Below are positions 7,788-16,387 of a DNA stretch of 37,701 nt, piece after piece. The notes beneath the pieces are model-generated. The model searched no databases. It had not been told where the DNA came from and was given only the letters and a program-made list of their open reading frames with translations. Origin of the DNA: Bacteroidales bacterium. Lineage in GTDB: Bacteria > Bacteroidota > Bacteroidia > Bacteroidales > VadinHA17. Position 1 is the stretch's first letter; the number at the start of each line of letters is the position of its first letter. The stretch is taken from positions 1 through 37,701 of the forward strand of contig JALONU010000002.1 in the NCBI GenBank assembly GCA_025454775.1, in the 5' to 3' direction. The position numbers were made by a program, and so were the translations under genes.

Positions 7788-8869
7788 AGATTTCTTTGGA
7801 TATTCTCTATAAACTCATCGAACAGGTAATCCGTGTCCGTCGGGCCGCCGGAAGCCTCCGGATGGAACTGGGTTGAGAAAAAAGGCTTCGACCTGTGTTT
7901 CATTCCCTCGTTGGTTTTATCGTTTATGTTCACGAAGAAAGGTTCCCACTCCTGTGCAAGTGTTTTGTTGTCAACGGCAAAACCGTGGTTCTGGGATGTG
8001 ATGTAGGCTTTGTTGGTGCCAACCTGGATAACAGGCTGATTATGACTGCGGTGTCCGTATTTGAGCTTATAGGTATCAGCACCGGAAGCCAGGGCCATAA
8101 GCTGGTTCCCAAGGCAGATCCCCATTACAGGAATATCCTTCCCGAAGGATTTTCTGATATTGTCAATTGCAGTGACACACATTTTAGGATCGCCCGGGCC
8201 GTTTGAGAGAAAGAGCCCGTCATATTCTTCCGTGTGGTAGTCATAATCCCACGGAACCCTTATTATCGTCGTGTCCCTTTTAAGAAGATTCCTGATGATA
8301 TTATACTTCACGCCGCAGTCGACCAGGATTATCCTGTACCTGCCGGAGCCGTACGTCTTCCTTGTGCGTGTGCTTACCTCAGCAACCAGGTTTACCTTGT
8401 TCGGATCGTAGAATTCCGTTTCAGTTCCGTCTGGTTCAAGTTTTCCGAGCATTGCACCTTTCTCCCGGATCCTCTTGGTGAGTGCCCTGGTGTCTATGCC
8501 GTATATTCCGGGGATATTATTTCTTTTCAGCCATTCATCGAGGCTCTCAGATGCGTTCCAGTGGCTGTACTCGAAGGAATAATCAGAAACTATCAACCCT
8601 GAAATATGGATTGAAGAAGATTCATAGAACATGTAAAGATCATTTTCCTCACTTTTTGCGGGAGCCCCGTAGTTTCCCACGAGAGGATAGGTGAGGCACA
8701 GGAGCTGGCCCCTGTAGGATGGATCTGTAAGACTTTCAGGGTAACCTGTCATGGCCGTATTGAAGACCACCTCGCCCGCGGCGGGAACTTCAGCACCGAA
8801 GGATCTTCCGAAGTAAACCGTGCCGTCCTCGAGGGTCAGCTTTACTCTTGTGTTTTCAGTATTTGCCAT
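7781..8869 (-). CDS. carA: Carbamoyl-phosphate synthase small (glutaminase) subunit
   Basis: 362 aa. It hydrolyses glutamine and channels ammonia to CarB. The N-terminal CPSase_sm domain (LTLEDGTVYFGRSFGA, GEVVFNTAMTGYPESLTDPSY) is followed by a class I glutamine amidotransferase domain with the nucleophile cysteine in VMGICLGNQLMA and the catalytic His/Glu in QFHPEASGGPTD, so the triad is intact. It lies on the minus strand 28 bases downstream of an aminotransferase gene that carries a nonsense codon, and probably shares its transcript. It converges on argH. The separation of carA and carB by argRGH is unusual compared with the common carAB operon, but all parts of the pathway remain in one locus. 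Confidence 0.97.
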   Translation of the reverse strand: MANTENTRVKLTLEDGTVYFGRSFGAEVPAAGEVVFNTAMTGYPESLTDPSYRGQLLCLTYPLVGNYGAPAKSEENDLYMFYESSSIHISGLIVSDYSFEYSHWNASESLDEWLKRNNIPGIYGIDTRALTKRIREKGAMLGKLEPDGTETEFYDPNKVNLVAEVSTRTRKTYGSGRYRIILVDCGVKYNIIRNLLKRDTTIIRVPWDYDYHTEEYDGLFLSNGPGDPKMCVTAIDNIRKSFGKDIPVMGICLGNQLMALASGADTYKLKYGHRSHNQPVIQVGTNKAYITSQNHGFAVDNKTLAQEWEPFFVNINDKTNEGMKHRSKPFFSTQFHPEASGGPTDTDYLFDEFIENIQRNLK

Positions 8870-8897
8870 ATTGCTGCTAATTCTGTTTTACTGACAA

Positions 8898-10088
8898 TCA
8901 GCTGTTTATATTTTTCCTGATCCCTTCCGCAGCTGCTCCTATCTGTTCCATTGCCTTCCTCACAGTTGAACGCGGCGCTGCAAGGTTCATCCTCATGAAA
9001 CCTTCTCCTCCCTTGCCAAAGGAAGATCCCTCATTCAGTCCCACGCCTGCCTTGCTGACAAAAAAATCCTTAATCTCACTGCCTGTCATGGCCAGTTTTC
9101 TGCAGTCGAGCCAGATCATGTAAGTGGCCTCGGGCATAACGGGGATTATTTCCGGGATGTGTTCCTCGCAGAATTCCTTAACAAGGGCAGCATTCAGGGC
9201 TATGTATCTCATCAGCTCATCGACCCATTCACCGCCCCCTGAGTATGCTGCTGCGGAGGCAATATTGCCGAAAATATTCCCGTTGCCGATATGGAGGCTG
9301 TCGATCTTCTTTATAAAGTATTTCCTTAGCACAGGATTGGAAATGATTACCGATGATGTTGAAAGTCCCGCCAGGTTAAAAGTCTTGCTGGGCGCAATGC
9401 AGGTTACCGTTATATCAGCTGCATCTGCAGAGAGTGAGGCTACTGGCGTGTGCTTATATCCGGGCATGATGAGATCGCAATGGATCTCGTCGGAAAGGAT
9501 AAGTATTTTGTTTTCGAGGCAGAAGCTTACGAGTTAATTCAGTTCCCCGGCACTCCAGGCCCTTCCGACCGGATTATGCGGATTGGAGAGGATGATCATT
9601 GTAGTATTGGCGGTGACTGACCGCTTCAGCGAATCAAGGTCCATTCTCCAGTAGCCGTTCTCTTCAACCAGCGGGTTGAGGAGAAGGTTCCTGCCGTGGC
9701 TCTCAACTGCAGAAAAGAAAGGAGTGTAAACAGGGGGCTGGATAATTACAGTATCTCCCGGGCGGGTAAAGGCAAGAGTTGAGAGGTTAAGGGCAGGCAC
9801 TATGCCGGGACTGAAGCAGATCCAGTCCTTCTCCACTTTCCATTTATGCCTTGTGTCCAGCCACCGGATCATCGTACTGAAGTACTCTTCAGGGCGGAAG
9901 GAGTATCCGTAAATTTCATGACCGACCCGTTCCCGGAGCTTTTCAGTTATGAAGGAAGGTGTCCGGAAGTCCATATCGGCCACCCACATGGGAATTATGT
10001 CTGCCCTTCCGAATGTTTCCTGCCGGAGGTCGTATTTTATGCAGTCTGTCCCTTCACGCGGAACCGGTTCTTCAAAATTCCATTTCAT
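8898..10088 (-). pseudogene. MalY/PatB-type PLP aminotransferase (C-S lyase), interrupted by an in-frame stop
   Basis: The reading frame begins MKWNFEEPVPREGTDCIKYD and matches fold-type I aminotransferases of the PatB/MalY (cystathionine beta-lyase-like) group: MWVADMDFRTP, GYSF, SPGIVPALN, ILSNPHNPVGRAWS, then DEIHCDL and the PLP lysine motif APSKTFNLAGL. One codon, TAA at 9536-9534 after ...AGELN, interrupts the frame at codon 185. Reading continues in the same frame with LVSFCLENKILILSDEIHCD, so no bases are gained or lost. The whole frame is 396 codons, normal length. Downstream coding looks undamaged, so this is a recent nonsense mutation, read-through, or a base-call error. As it stands the PLP lysine would be lost. 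A perfect -7 box precedes it, and carA follows by 28 bases. Confidence 0.88.
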
Positions 10089-10114
10089 CGGGTTGCTGTG
10101 TCAGCTCAGGGGCG

Positions 10115-10122
10115 CAAAGTTA
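10115..10122 (-). promoter_or_regulatory. -7 promoter box of the patB-like gene/carA unit
   Basis: On the minus strand this reads TAACTTTG, an exact TAnnTTTG match, 26 bases before the ATG at 10088. No clear -33 TTTG is seen. It would drive the aminotransferase and, by read-through, carA. Confidence 0.5.
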
Positions 10123-10266
10123 TAAAAAGTTTGGTGTGCCAGGAGTTACCGGAGTGCCTAAAGAGCCCGGTATTATTTAAGACATTTTATCAATCGCGGT
10201 CTATTATATAATATTTTTACTATTTTTATAGTCAGTTTAAAATAACATAATTTAAAAGATTATCAT

Positions 10267-11073
10267 ATGAAAAAGGCATTAGTGTTGCTGGTAATACCAC
10301 TTGTCCTGATAAGTCTTTCCGGTATTACCGGATGCAGGCAGAAGTCACAGAAGGAAAAGGTCGAAATAGGTATAGTCGACACTCTTTCGGGTCAGATAGA
10401 AGATTACCCGATCCCGACCTCTGCCGAGGTAATAAAAATGCTTTCGGAACTCGATGTAGCTTACCAGTTTGGTATAACCAACCCGGTGGAGAATGCATCC
10501 AGGTATATCAGCAGCACCTCCAGGGCCATAAACATGGGTGTCTTCGGTGCGGACCTGAGCTACTGCACCGTTTATAATATAAGCCAGGAAGTACTTAATT
10601 ATCTTGACGGCATAAGGGTTCTTGCCAACGAGCTTAATATGTCGAAGATTTATGATGTTTCGCTCTACGACAAGCTCAAGGCCAATTCAGACAGCAAGAA
10701 CCTGCTTGTTGATATTCTTACGGAAGCCTTCAAGACCACGTACAATTACCTGGCGGAAAATGAGCAGCAGAACCTGGCTCTTCTGGTAGTAGGAGGTGCC
10801 TGGGTTGAAGGCATGTACCTCACCTGTCATGTTTCAGAACAAGCCTATAATGTTGCCGGGATCTCAAGAAATCTTATCGAACAGAAAAAATCATTTGAAA
10901 CATTTGAAGAAATCACGGCATCCTATAAAACAGACCCAGGCATAGCTGATTTCCTGGCAAAGCTTGAACCTATACGGAAAGTGTATGCAGGACTGACAAC
11001 CAGTCTTACAACCCAGGATATAATAAATATCACCAAAGCCATTGCAGAAATAAGGGCTCAGATCATACAGTAA
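10267..11073 (+). CDS. Lipoprotein of unknown function
   Basis: 268 aa. It has a lysine start (MKKALVLLVIPLVL) and the lipobox LSGITGC, so it should be cleaved by signal peptidase II and lipid-anchored at about residue 23. The rest is mostly predicted helix with no motif I recognise: residues 47-115 contain IPTSAEVIKMLSELDVAYQ and TSRAINMGVFGADLSYC, and residues 150-200 include YLAENEQQNLALLVVGGAWV. I can give no function. An AT-rich region precedes it, with TATTTTTA near 10212-10219 as a possible weak -7 box. A strong terminator follows 17 bases after the stop, immediately before the large ABC transporter gene, so a functional link between the two is possible but unproven. Confidence 0.88.
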   Translation: MKKALVLLVIPLVLISLSGITGCRQKSQKEKVEIGIVDTLSGQIEDYPIPTSAEVIKMLSELDVAYQFGITNPVENASRYISSTSRAINMGVFGADLSYCTVYNISQEVLNYLDGIRVLANELNMSKIYDVSLYDKLKANSDSKNLLVDILTEAFKTTYNYLAENEQQNLALLVVGGAWVEGMYLTCHVSEQAYNVAGISRNLIEQKKSFETFEEITASYKTDPGIADFLAKLEPIRKVYAGLTTSLTTQDIINITKAIAEIRAQIIQ

Positions 11074-11090
11074 TATAAAATAACCGGACT

Positions 11091-11125
11091 GACCGCAAAG
11101 ACCATGACTTTGCGGTCTTTTTTTT
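11091..11125 (+). terminator. Strong intrinsic terminator after the lipoprotein gene
   Basis: A perfect 10-bp stem, GACCGCAAAG (11091-11100) with CTTTGCGGTC (11108-11117), a 7-base loop and a run of eight Ts (11118-11125). It ends only 13 bases before the next start codon at 11139. The loop and right arm contain TGACTTTG (11105-11112), one base off a TAnnTTTG -7 box. Confidence 0.92.
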
Positions 11126-11138
11126 ATAAGATGTCTTT

Positions 11139-14100
11139 ATGAGGGAATCGGTACTTTTAGCACTGATCCATATTTTCGCGATCGTTTCCACTGTCAATCC
11201 TGCCGGGATAACTTCCCGCGGCAGGAAGATACTTCGCAGTTACCTCAGGCGCTATTTGAACAGGGAGCTCGAAGAGGAGTACTATGCCCTCTTCGAAAAT
11301 AACCTGGAATTCTATTCTAATGAACTCAAGAGCGTCGACAAGTCAGAGCTGGCTGATGAGGATTCACTGATTTCCTTCCAGATAACAAACATATGCAGGC
11401 AGATAAAGAAGGGCCTCTTCCTTGAGGAACGCATGCTGGTATTCCTTCAACTTATGGAATTTGCATTCGAGGACGGCATGATCTCCGAACAGGAAATGAA
11501 TATTGTAAGTATCGTCGGAAAGACCTTCAATATTTCAAAGAAGGAATTCGACAATGCCTCTGCATTTATGATAGGAAGGAACTTTGACAACATCTCCCCT
11601 GAATGCGTACTGATAATTGAAAGCGACAAGCCCGAAGCCTCCGGTGCCCCGGTCTATGCAAACTATGAAAAATGGAGACATATAAGGATCAGGGGATTCA
11701 AGGGACACATGATCGTTCTTCACATCGAGAGCTCCGGGATGCTGCTCCTTACTTACGACGGACCCCTGGCACTTTATTTCAAGGGAAGGGATATAATAGC
11801 CTGCAGGCCTTATCTCCTGGAACGGGGTGTGAACATAAAAGGGATTGGCATAGAACCGGTATATTATTCAAAGATCTACAAGAAGTTCGTCTCGGGCGGT
11901 TTCCAGGAAAGAGTTTTATTTGAGGGGCATGATATTGAATTCCTCTTTAAGAACTCCGACAACGGCGTGAGGAAAATGAATTTCAAGGTTGAGTCGGGGA
12001 ACATGATCGGCATTATGGGGGGGAGCGGCGTCGGGAAATCGACCATGCTGAATATGCTTCATGGCAAGATCCGTCCGCTGACCGGCAATATTTATATAAA
12101 CGGGCACGACATAAACGAAGAAGCTTCACTGGTGAAAGGCTTGATCGGATATGTGCCTCAGGACGACATGCTTATTGAAGAGCTCAGCGTTTACCAGAAC
12201 CTCTACTTCAATGCCAGGCTTTGTTTCGGCGATTATACGGAAGAGCAGCTAAAGGCAACTGTTGACAAGGTACTTATCGACCTCGACCTGTACGACATAA
12301 AGGACCTTCAGGTGGGGGATATGCTTAATAAGAAGGTTAGCGGGGGCCAGAGAAAAAGGCTGAACATCGGACTTGAGCTGATGCGCGAACCTGTGGTGCT
12401 TTTCATTGACGAACCGACATCGGGGCTGTCGTCGTTCGATTCGGCGAAAGTTATGGCCCTTCTTAAGAATCAGTCCCTGAGAGGGAAACTGGTCTTTGCT
12501 ATCATACACCAGCCTTCCTCCGATATACTTAAGAAGTTCGACAGGTTGTGGATACTCGACAAGGGCGGCTACATGATATACGATGGTGATCCCGTGGAGG
12601 CTCTTGTATATTTCAAGACGGAAACCTCGCAGGCCAACGCGTCGGAAAGTGAGTGTCCGAATTGCGGCAATATAGAGACAGACGATATCCTGCAGATTGT
12701 CGAGGTAAAAGTTATCGACAATGAAGGTCTTCCAGGGAAGGAAAGACAGGTCAGCCCTATGGAATGGTACGACAAGTACAGGAAGAAAATGATGCCTGCC
12801 AGTTTGCCGCCCCCGGAAAAAACAGCTGTTTCACCCGGTAATTTCAAAGTGCCCGGCAAGTCGAGCCAGATAAAAACCTTCATAAAAAGAAACATTATCC
12901 GAAAACTGGCTGACCAGCAATACATGATCATTAACCTTCTTGAGGCTCCCCTGCTTGCCCTCATACTCGGATATATATCAAAGTATAGCCAGGATGGCAG
13001 GTACGTGTTTGCTGATAATATCAATTATCCGGTCTTCCTTTTCATGTCGATCATCGTTGCCCTGTTCATCGGGCTTACCGTAAGCGCTGAGGAGATATAC
13101 AGGGACAGGAAGATTCTGGAACGCGAGAAATTCCTCAACATAAGCCGTCTGAGCTACCTTGTTTCCAAGCTCAACTTCCTTTTCATTCTTTCGGCAATTC
13201 AGACACTTTCGTTCGTAGTGGTGGCAAGCCTGATACTTGAGATAAGGGGGATGCTGTTTCAGCAGTGGCTTATTCTCTTCTCGGCAGCCTGCTTTGGAAA
13301 CCTCCTGGGGCTGAACATTTCAGCAGGCATGCGGACCGCTGTCAGTATTTACATTCTCATTCCGCTGCTGCTCGTGCCTCAGCTTATCCTTGGGGGGGCC
13401 ATGATCAGGTTTGACGACCTCCATAAAGCCTTCACAAGGAAGATCTATGTGCCTGTAATAGGCGATATTATGGCAACAAGGTGGGCCTATGAAGCTCTTA
13501 CTGTTGAACAATTCAAGTCGAACAGGTTCGAAAAACCCTTTTTTAAGTATAATATGGAGCTCAGCAGGAACGAATGGAACACAGCATTCCTTCTCCCGGT
13601 GCTCAAAGTAAAGGTTGATGAATGCATTGCCGCCGGCAAGCGGGACGAATACCGGGAATTATCGAAGAACAATCTTGTGAAGCTGAACTACCATATCAGG
13701 GAACTTTCAGAACTGACCGGAGTGAATCCCGGCAATTGGATGTCGGATATGAATTATGAAAGGTTCACTGAATTTACCGGAACCGAGGCGAAGGTCTTCC
13801 TCGACAGTGCAAGAAGTGCCATGAGGAGGAATATAAAAATGATCACTTTCAGCCGCGACTCCCTATATAAGGCATTGACGAGCAAAATGGGAGAGGCGAG
13901 ACTGCTAAGGCTCCGCGAAACCGATTACAACAACAAGCTGGCTGATTTTGTCCTTAATCGTCTTGCGATCAGCAGGATATATGAATCTGAGCGCAGGCTT
14001 ATCCAGAAGTCGGATCCCGTATACATGCCTCCCGGATCTAAACATGGCCGTGCTCATTTCTATGCGCCTTACAAGATGATTGGCAACCTCAGGATCGATA

Positions 14101-14252
14101 CGCTCATATTCAACATTGCCATGATCTGGTTAATGACGGCAGGATTATTCGCTGCACTTTACTATAATCTCCTGAAGCGTTTTATAGTCTGGCTCGACAG
14201 TCTCAAGCTGCCCATCAGGAGGCGATTCGGCAGGGAACTTCTTGAGAAATGA
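11139..14252 (+). CDS. Large ABC transporter: TerB-like domain + ABCG-type ATPase + membrane domain
   Basis: 1037 aa. Residues 1-150 are helical and TerB-like (LALIHIFAIVSTVNPAG, MEFAFEDGMISEQEMNIVSIVG). The ATPase follows: Walker A GGSGVGKS at 294-301, Q-loop GYVPQDD, signature VSGGQRKRLNIGLELM at 400 onward, Walker B VVLFIDEPTSG with D424/E425, and switch H in IIHQPSSD, all apparently active. The order ATPase then membrane segments, and the TSGLSS signature, are those of ABCG/White-type exporters. A CPNC pair (C506, C509) lies in the linker. Hydrophobic helices cluster at about 605-780, then a long soluble helical stretch (~780-975) and one last helix near 990. Substrate unknown. It starts 13 bases after a terminator and is followed by rsmA after 27 bases. 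ATG 11139 is preferred because the conserved-looking N-terminus begins there. Confidence 0.88.
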   Translation: MRESVLLALIHIFAIVSTVNPAGITSRGRKILRSYLRRYLNRELEEEYYALFENNLEFYSNELKSVDKSELADEDSLISFQITNICRQIKKGLFLEERMLVFLQLMEFAFEDGMISEQEMNIVSIVGKTFNISKKEFDNASAFMIGRNFDNISPECVLIIESDKPEASGAPVYANYEKWRHIRIRGFKGHMIVLHIESSGMLLLTYDGPLALYFKGRDIIACRPYLLERGVNIKGIGIEPVYYSKIYKKFVSGGFQERVLFEGHDIEFLFKNSDNGVRKMNFKVESGNMIGIMGGSGVGKSTMLNMLHGKIRPLTGNIYINGHDINEEASLVKGLIGYVPQDDMLIEELSVYQNLYFNARLCFGDYTEEQLKATVDKVLIDLDLYDIKDLQVGDMLNKKVSGGQRKRLNIGLELMREPVVLFIDEPTSGLSSFDSAKVMALLKNQSLRGKLVFAIIHQPSSDILKKFDRLWILDKGGYMIYDGDPVEALVYFKTETSQANASESECPNCGNIETDDILQIVEVKVIDNEGLPGKERQVSPMEWYDKYRKKMMPASLPPPEKTAVSPGNFKVPGKSSQIKTFIKRNIIRKLADQQYMIINLLEAPLLALILGYISKYSQDGRYVFADNINYPVFLFMSIIVALFIGLTVSAEEIYRDRKILEREKFLNISRLSYLVSKLNFLFILSAIQTLSFVVVASLILEIRGMLFQQWLILFSAACFGNLLGLNISAGMRTAVSIYILIPLLLVPQLILGGAMIRFDDLHKAFTRKIYVPVIGDIMATRWAYEALTVEQFKSNRFEKPFFKYNMELSRNEWNTAFLLPVLKVKVDECIAAGKRDEYRELSKNNLVKLNYHIRELSELTGVNPGNWMSDMNYERFTEFTGTEAKVFLDSARSAMRRNIKMITFSRDSLYKALTSKMGEARLLRLRETDYNNKLADFVLNRLAISRIYESERRLIQKSDPVYMPPGSKHGRAHFYAPYKMIGNLRIDTLIFNIAMIWLMTAGLFAALYYNLLKRFIVWLDSLKLPIRRRFGRELLEK

Positions 14253-14279
14253 TCCGGTGAAATTGAATATTATAAGAAG

Positions 14280-15056
14280 GTGAGAGTAAGGGCAAAGAGG
14301 AATCTCGGACAGCATTTCCTCAGGGATAAGGCTGTTGCACTGAGGATTGCGGGAACTCTCACAGGCAAAGGGTATAATTCAGTATTGGAAATAGGACCGG
14401 GGACAGGTGTCCTGACTGAATTTCTCCTTGAAAGGGATTTTGCCGATTTCAGGGTAATTGAGATCGACAACGAATCAGCTTATTATCTCAGGGAACGCTT
14501 TCCGTCGCTGGAGGTCCTCAGGGGGGATTTCCTGAAAATGGACCTTGGGAGCGGCTTTCCGGAAAGGATTGCCGTGACAGGGAATTTCCCGTACAACATC
14601 TCATCCCAGATACTTTTCAGGGTCCTTGAGTACAGGGACCGGGTTGTCGAGCTCACCGGCATGTTCCAGAAAGAAGTTGCTGAAAGGGTCTGCGCCAGCC
14701 CAGGAAATAAAGTCTATGGGATTTTGAGTGTTCTGATACAGGCATATTATGACACTGAGTACCTGTTTACGGTTCCGGAGCATGTCTTTTCTCCGCCGCC
14801 AAAGGTTAAATCAGGTGTTATCAGGCTGCTCAGGAACAACGTTGAATCTCTAGGCTGTGATGAAGCCCTTTTTATAAGGGTGGTGAAAGCTGCTTTCAAC
14901 CAGAGGCGTAAAACCCTGAGGAATTCATTAAGGTCGGCATTTATGCTGGCTGCCGGGGACTGCAGTTATTTTAAAATGAGACCCGAGCAGCTTTCGGTCA
15001 GCCAGTTCGTCGAGCTTACCAGGTGGGTCGATGTGAACAGGATCCTATCCAAATGA
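14280..15056 (+). CDS. rsmA: 16S rRNA (adenine1518/1519-N6)-dimethyltransferase
   Basis: 258 aa. It dimethylates two adjacent adenines in helix 45 of 16S rRNA during 30S assembly, using SAM. The N-terminus AKRNLGQHFLRD is diagnostic of RsmA/KsgA; the SAM-binding motif is VLEIGPGTGVLTEFLL, and the catalytic motif NFPYNISSQI starts at residue 102. FSPPPKVKSGVIRL and FNQRRKTLRNSL mark the C-terminal domain. It starts with GTG at 14280, 27 bases after the ABC transporter gene and probably on its transcript. Its end overlaps the convergent permease gene by 12 bases. Confidence 0.97.
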   Translation: MRVRAKRNLGQHFLRDKAVALRIAGTLTGKGYNSVLEIGPGTGVLTEFLLERDFADFRVIEIDNESAYYLRERFPSLEVLRGDFLKMDLGSGFPERIAVTGNFPYNISSQILFRVLEYRDRVVELTGMFQKEVAERVCASPGNKVYGILSVLIQAYYDTEYLFTVPEHVFSPPPKVKSGVIRLLRNNVESLGCDEALFIRVVKAAFNQRRKTLRNSLRSAFMLAAGDCSYFKMRPEQLSVSQFVELTRWVDVNRILSK

Positions 15057-16295
15057 ATAGCCGATAGCATCGACAGGATTCATCTTTGCGGCCGACCATG
15101 CAGGAGCGTATCCCGCGATTATCCCAATTATACCGGAGATTGAAACGGCAAGAATGATATTCCCGAAGGTCAGGTGCATATTAAGATCAGACTGGACGTT
15201 AACTATTATTGTTGCTATAAAGATCATCAGGATGCCCAGGATCCCACCTATAAGTGACAGGAGGACCGATTCAAAGAGGAACTGGGTAAGAATGAATGAG
15301 CGCTTTGCTCCTAAGGCTTTCTGGATTCCTATGATATTGGTCCTTTCCCTGACTGAGACGAACATAATATTTGCGATTCCGAATCCTCCCACGAGGATTG
15401 AGAATCCACCTATCAGCCATCCTCCGATATTTATGCCGGCGAAGACCCCTTCGAATCCCTGGGTGATCATACTCGCCCTGTTTATGGAGAAGTTTGCCGT
15501 TTCCTCAGGTTTCAGCCTGCGGGCGGCACGCAGAACCATTGTAACCTCATCTGTCAGTTCCTGAACAGGCACATCCGGTTTAGCTTTTACCATCACAACC
15601 GAGTTGAGGAACCTGCTTCTCATGTTTATGAAATTCCTTCCGAAGTTATATGGGATGAGAGTAACCTCGTCCATGCCGCTGTCGCTTATTCCTCCCTTGC
15701 CTTCTTTTTTAAAGACACCAATGATGTTCGTTTTATTGCCGCCTATGGTAACCTGTTTTCCGATGGGGTTGACTTTTTCGAAGATGCGATTTGCCACTTC
15801 AGATCCTAAGATAGCAACGTTTTTTCCTGATGCCGATTCCTCCGGCGAGAAGTACCTGCCTTTTTCGATTTCGAACGACCTGAGGTTCTCGAATTCATGT
15901 GTAACAGCAATGACCGCAGCATCGTTTGCCTGGTTCTGGCGGTATTTTAGATTCTGCGGCTGGAACACATAGAAGCATGCATTTTCGGTTTTTTCCGACT
16001 TGTCGAGTATTGCCTCGTAGTCAGATGCCCCTACAGACGGCCATTTCATTATATCCCACCATTCAAGGTTGGGGTCGAATGACCATGGCCATTTCTGAAC
16101 GTAAACAACATTTTCACCCAAAGAGGCGATGGAATCGCGGATAGCTTTTTCCATCCAGTCGATCACGGTGAAAACCGAAATTATGGAAAATATCCCTATC
16201 GTTATGCCGAAAAGCGAAAGGAATGTTCTTAACTTATTGACGGTTACTGAATTCACCGCAAACAGAAAACTCTCCCTTAATAGTCTTAAAAACAT
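15045..16295 (-). CDS. MacB/FtsX-type ABC transporter permease
   Basis: 416 aa. An N-terminal transmembrane helix (residues ~20-48, LFGITIGIFSIISVFTVIDW) leads into a large periplasmic MacB_PCD-type domain (VVYVQKWPWSF, NVAILGSEVANRIFE, PIGKQVTIGG), then three C-terminal helices of the FtsX domain (GGFSILVGGFGIANIMFVSVRERTNIIGI with the usual conserved turn, FESVLLSLIGGILGI, ISGIIGIIAGYAPAW). Such permeases work with a separate LolD/MacB-type ATPase, which is not in this window, so the cargo is unknown; lipoprotein, peptide or drug export by a mechanotransmission mechanism is typical. It ends in a 12-base overlap with convergent rsmA. Its promoter has a TATCTTTG box 30 bases upstream. Confidence 0.93.
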   Translation of the reverse strand: MFLRLLRESFLFAVNSVTVNKLRTFLSLFGITIGIFSIISVFTVIDWMEKAIRDSIASLGENVVYVQKWPWSFDPNLEWWDIMKWPSVGASDYEAILDKSEKTENACFYVFQPQNLKYRQNQANDAAVIAVTHEFENLRSFEIEKGRYFSPEESASGKNVAILGSEVANRIFEKVNPIGKQVTIGGNKTNIIGVFKKEGKGGISDSGMDEVTLIPYNFGRNFINMRSRFLNSVVMVKAKPDVPVQELTDEVTMVLRAARRLKPEETANFSINRASMITQGFEGVFAGINIGGWLIGGFSILVGGFGIANIMFVSVRERTNIIGIQKALGAKRSFILTQFLFESVLLSLIGGILGILMIFIATIIVNVQSDLNMHLTFGNIILAVSISGIIGIIAGYAPAWSAAKMNPVDAIGYSFG

Positions 16296-16325
16296 TATTC
16301 AATTGTTAACAACAAAAATGAGGTT

Positions 16326-16333
16326 CAAAGATA
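16326..16333 (-). promoter_or_regulatory. -7 promoter box of the MacB-type permease
   Basis: On the minus strand this reads TATCTTTG, an exact TAnnTTTG box, preceded by a T-run (TTTTTTATCTTTG as a unit). It lies 30 bases before the permease ATG. The pgi promoter has the same unit. No clear -33 element. Confidence 0.5.
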
Positions 16334-16387
16334 AAAAATATTACTTTTAAACGCCTTAAAAACTGCCATCAGACTAATATTCAGTAA

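Noticed and set aside
10151-10177. A terminator-like inverted repeat (ACCGG...CCCGGT) between the patB-like gene and the lipoprotein
   Set aside because: Only about six base pairs, no U-run, and it sits between divergent genes where no terminator is needed.
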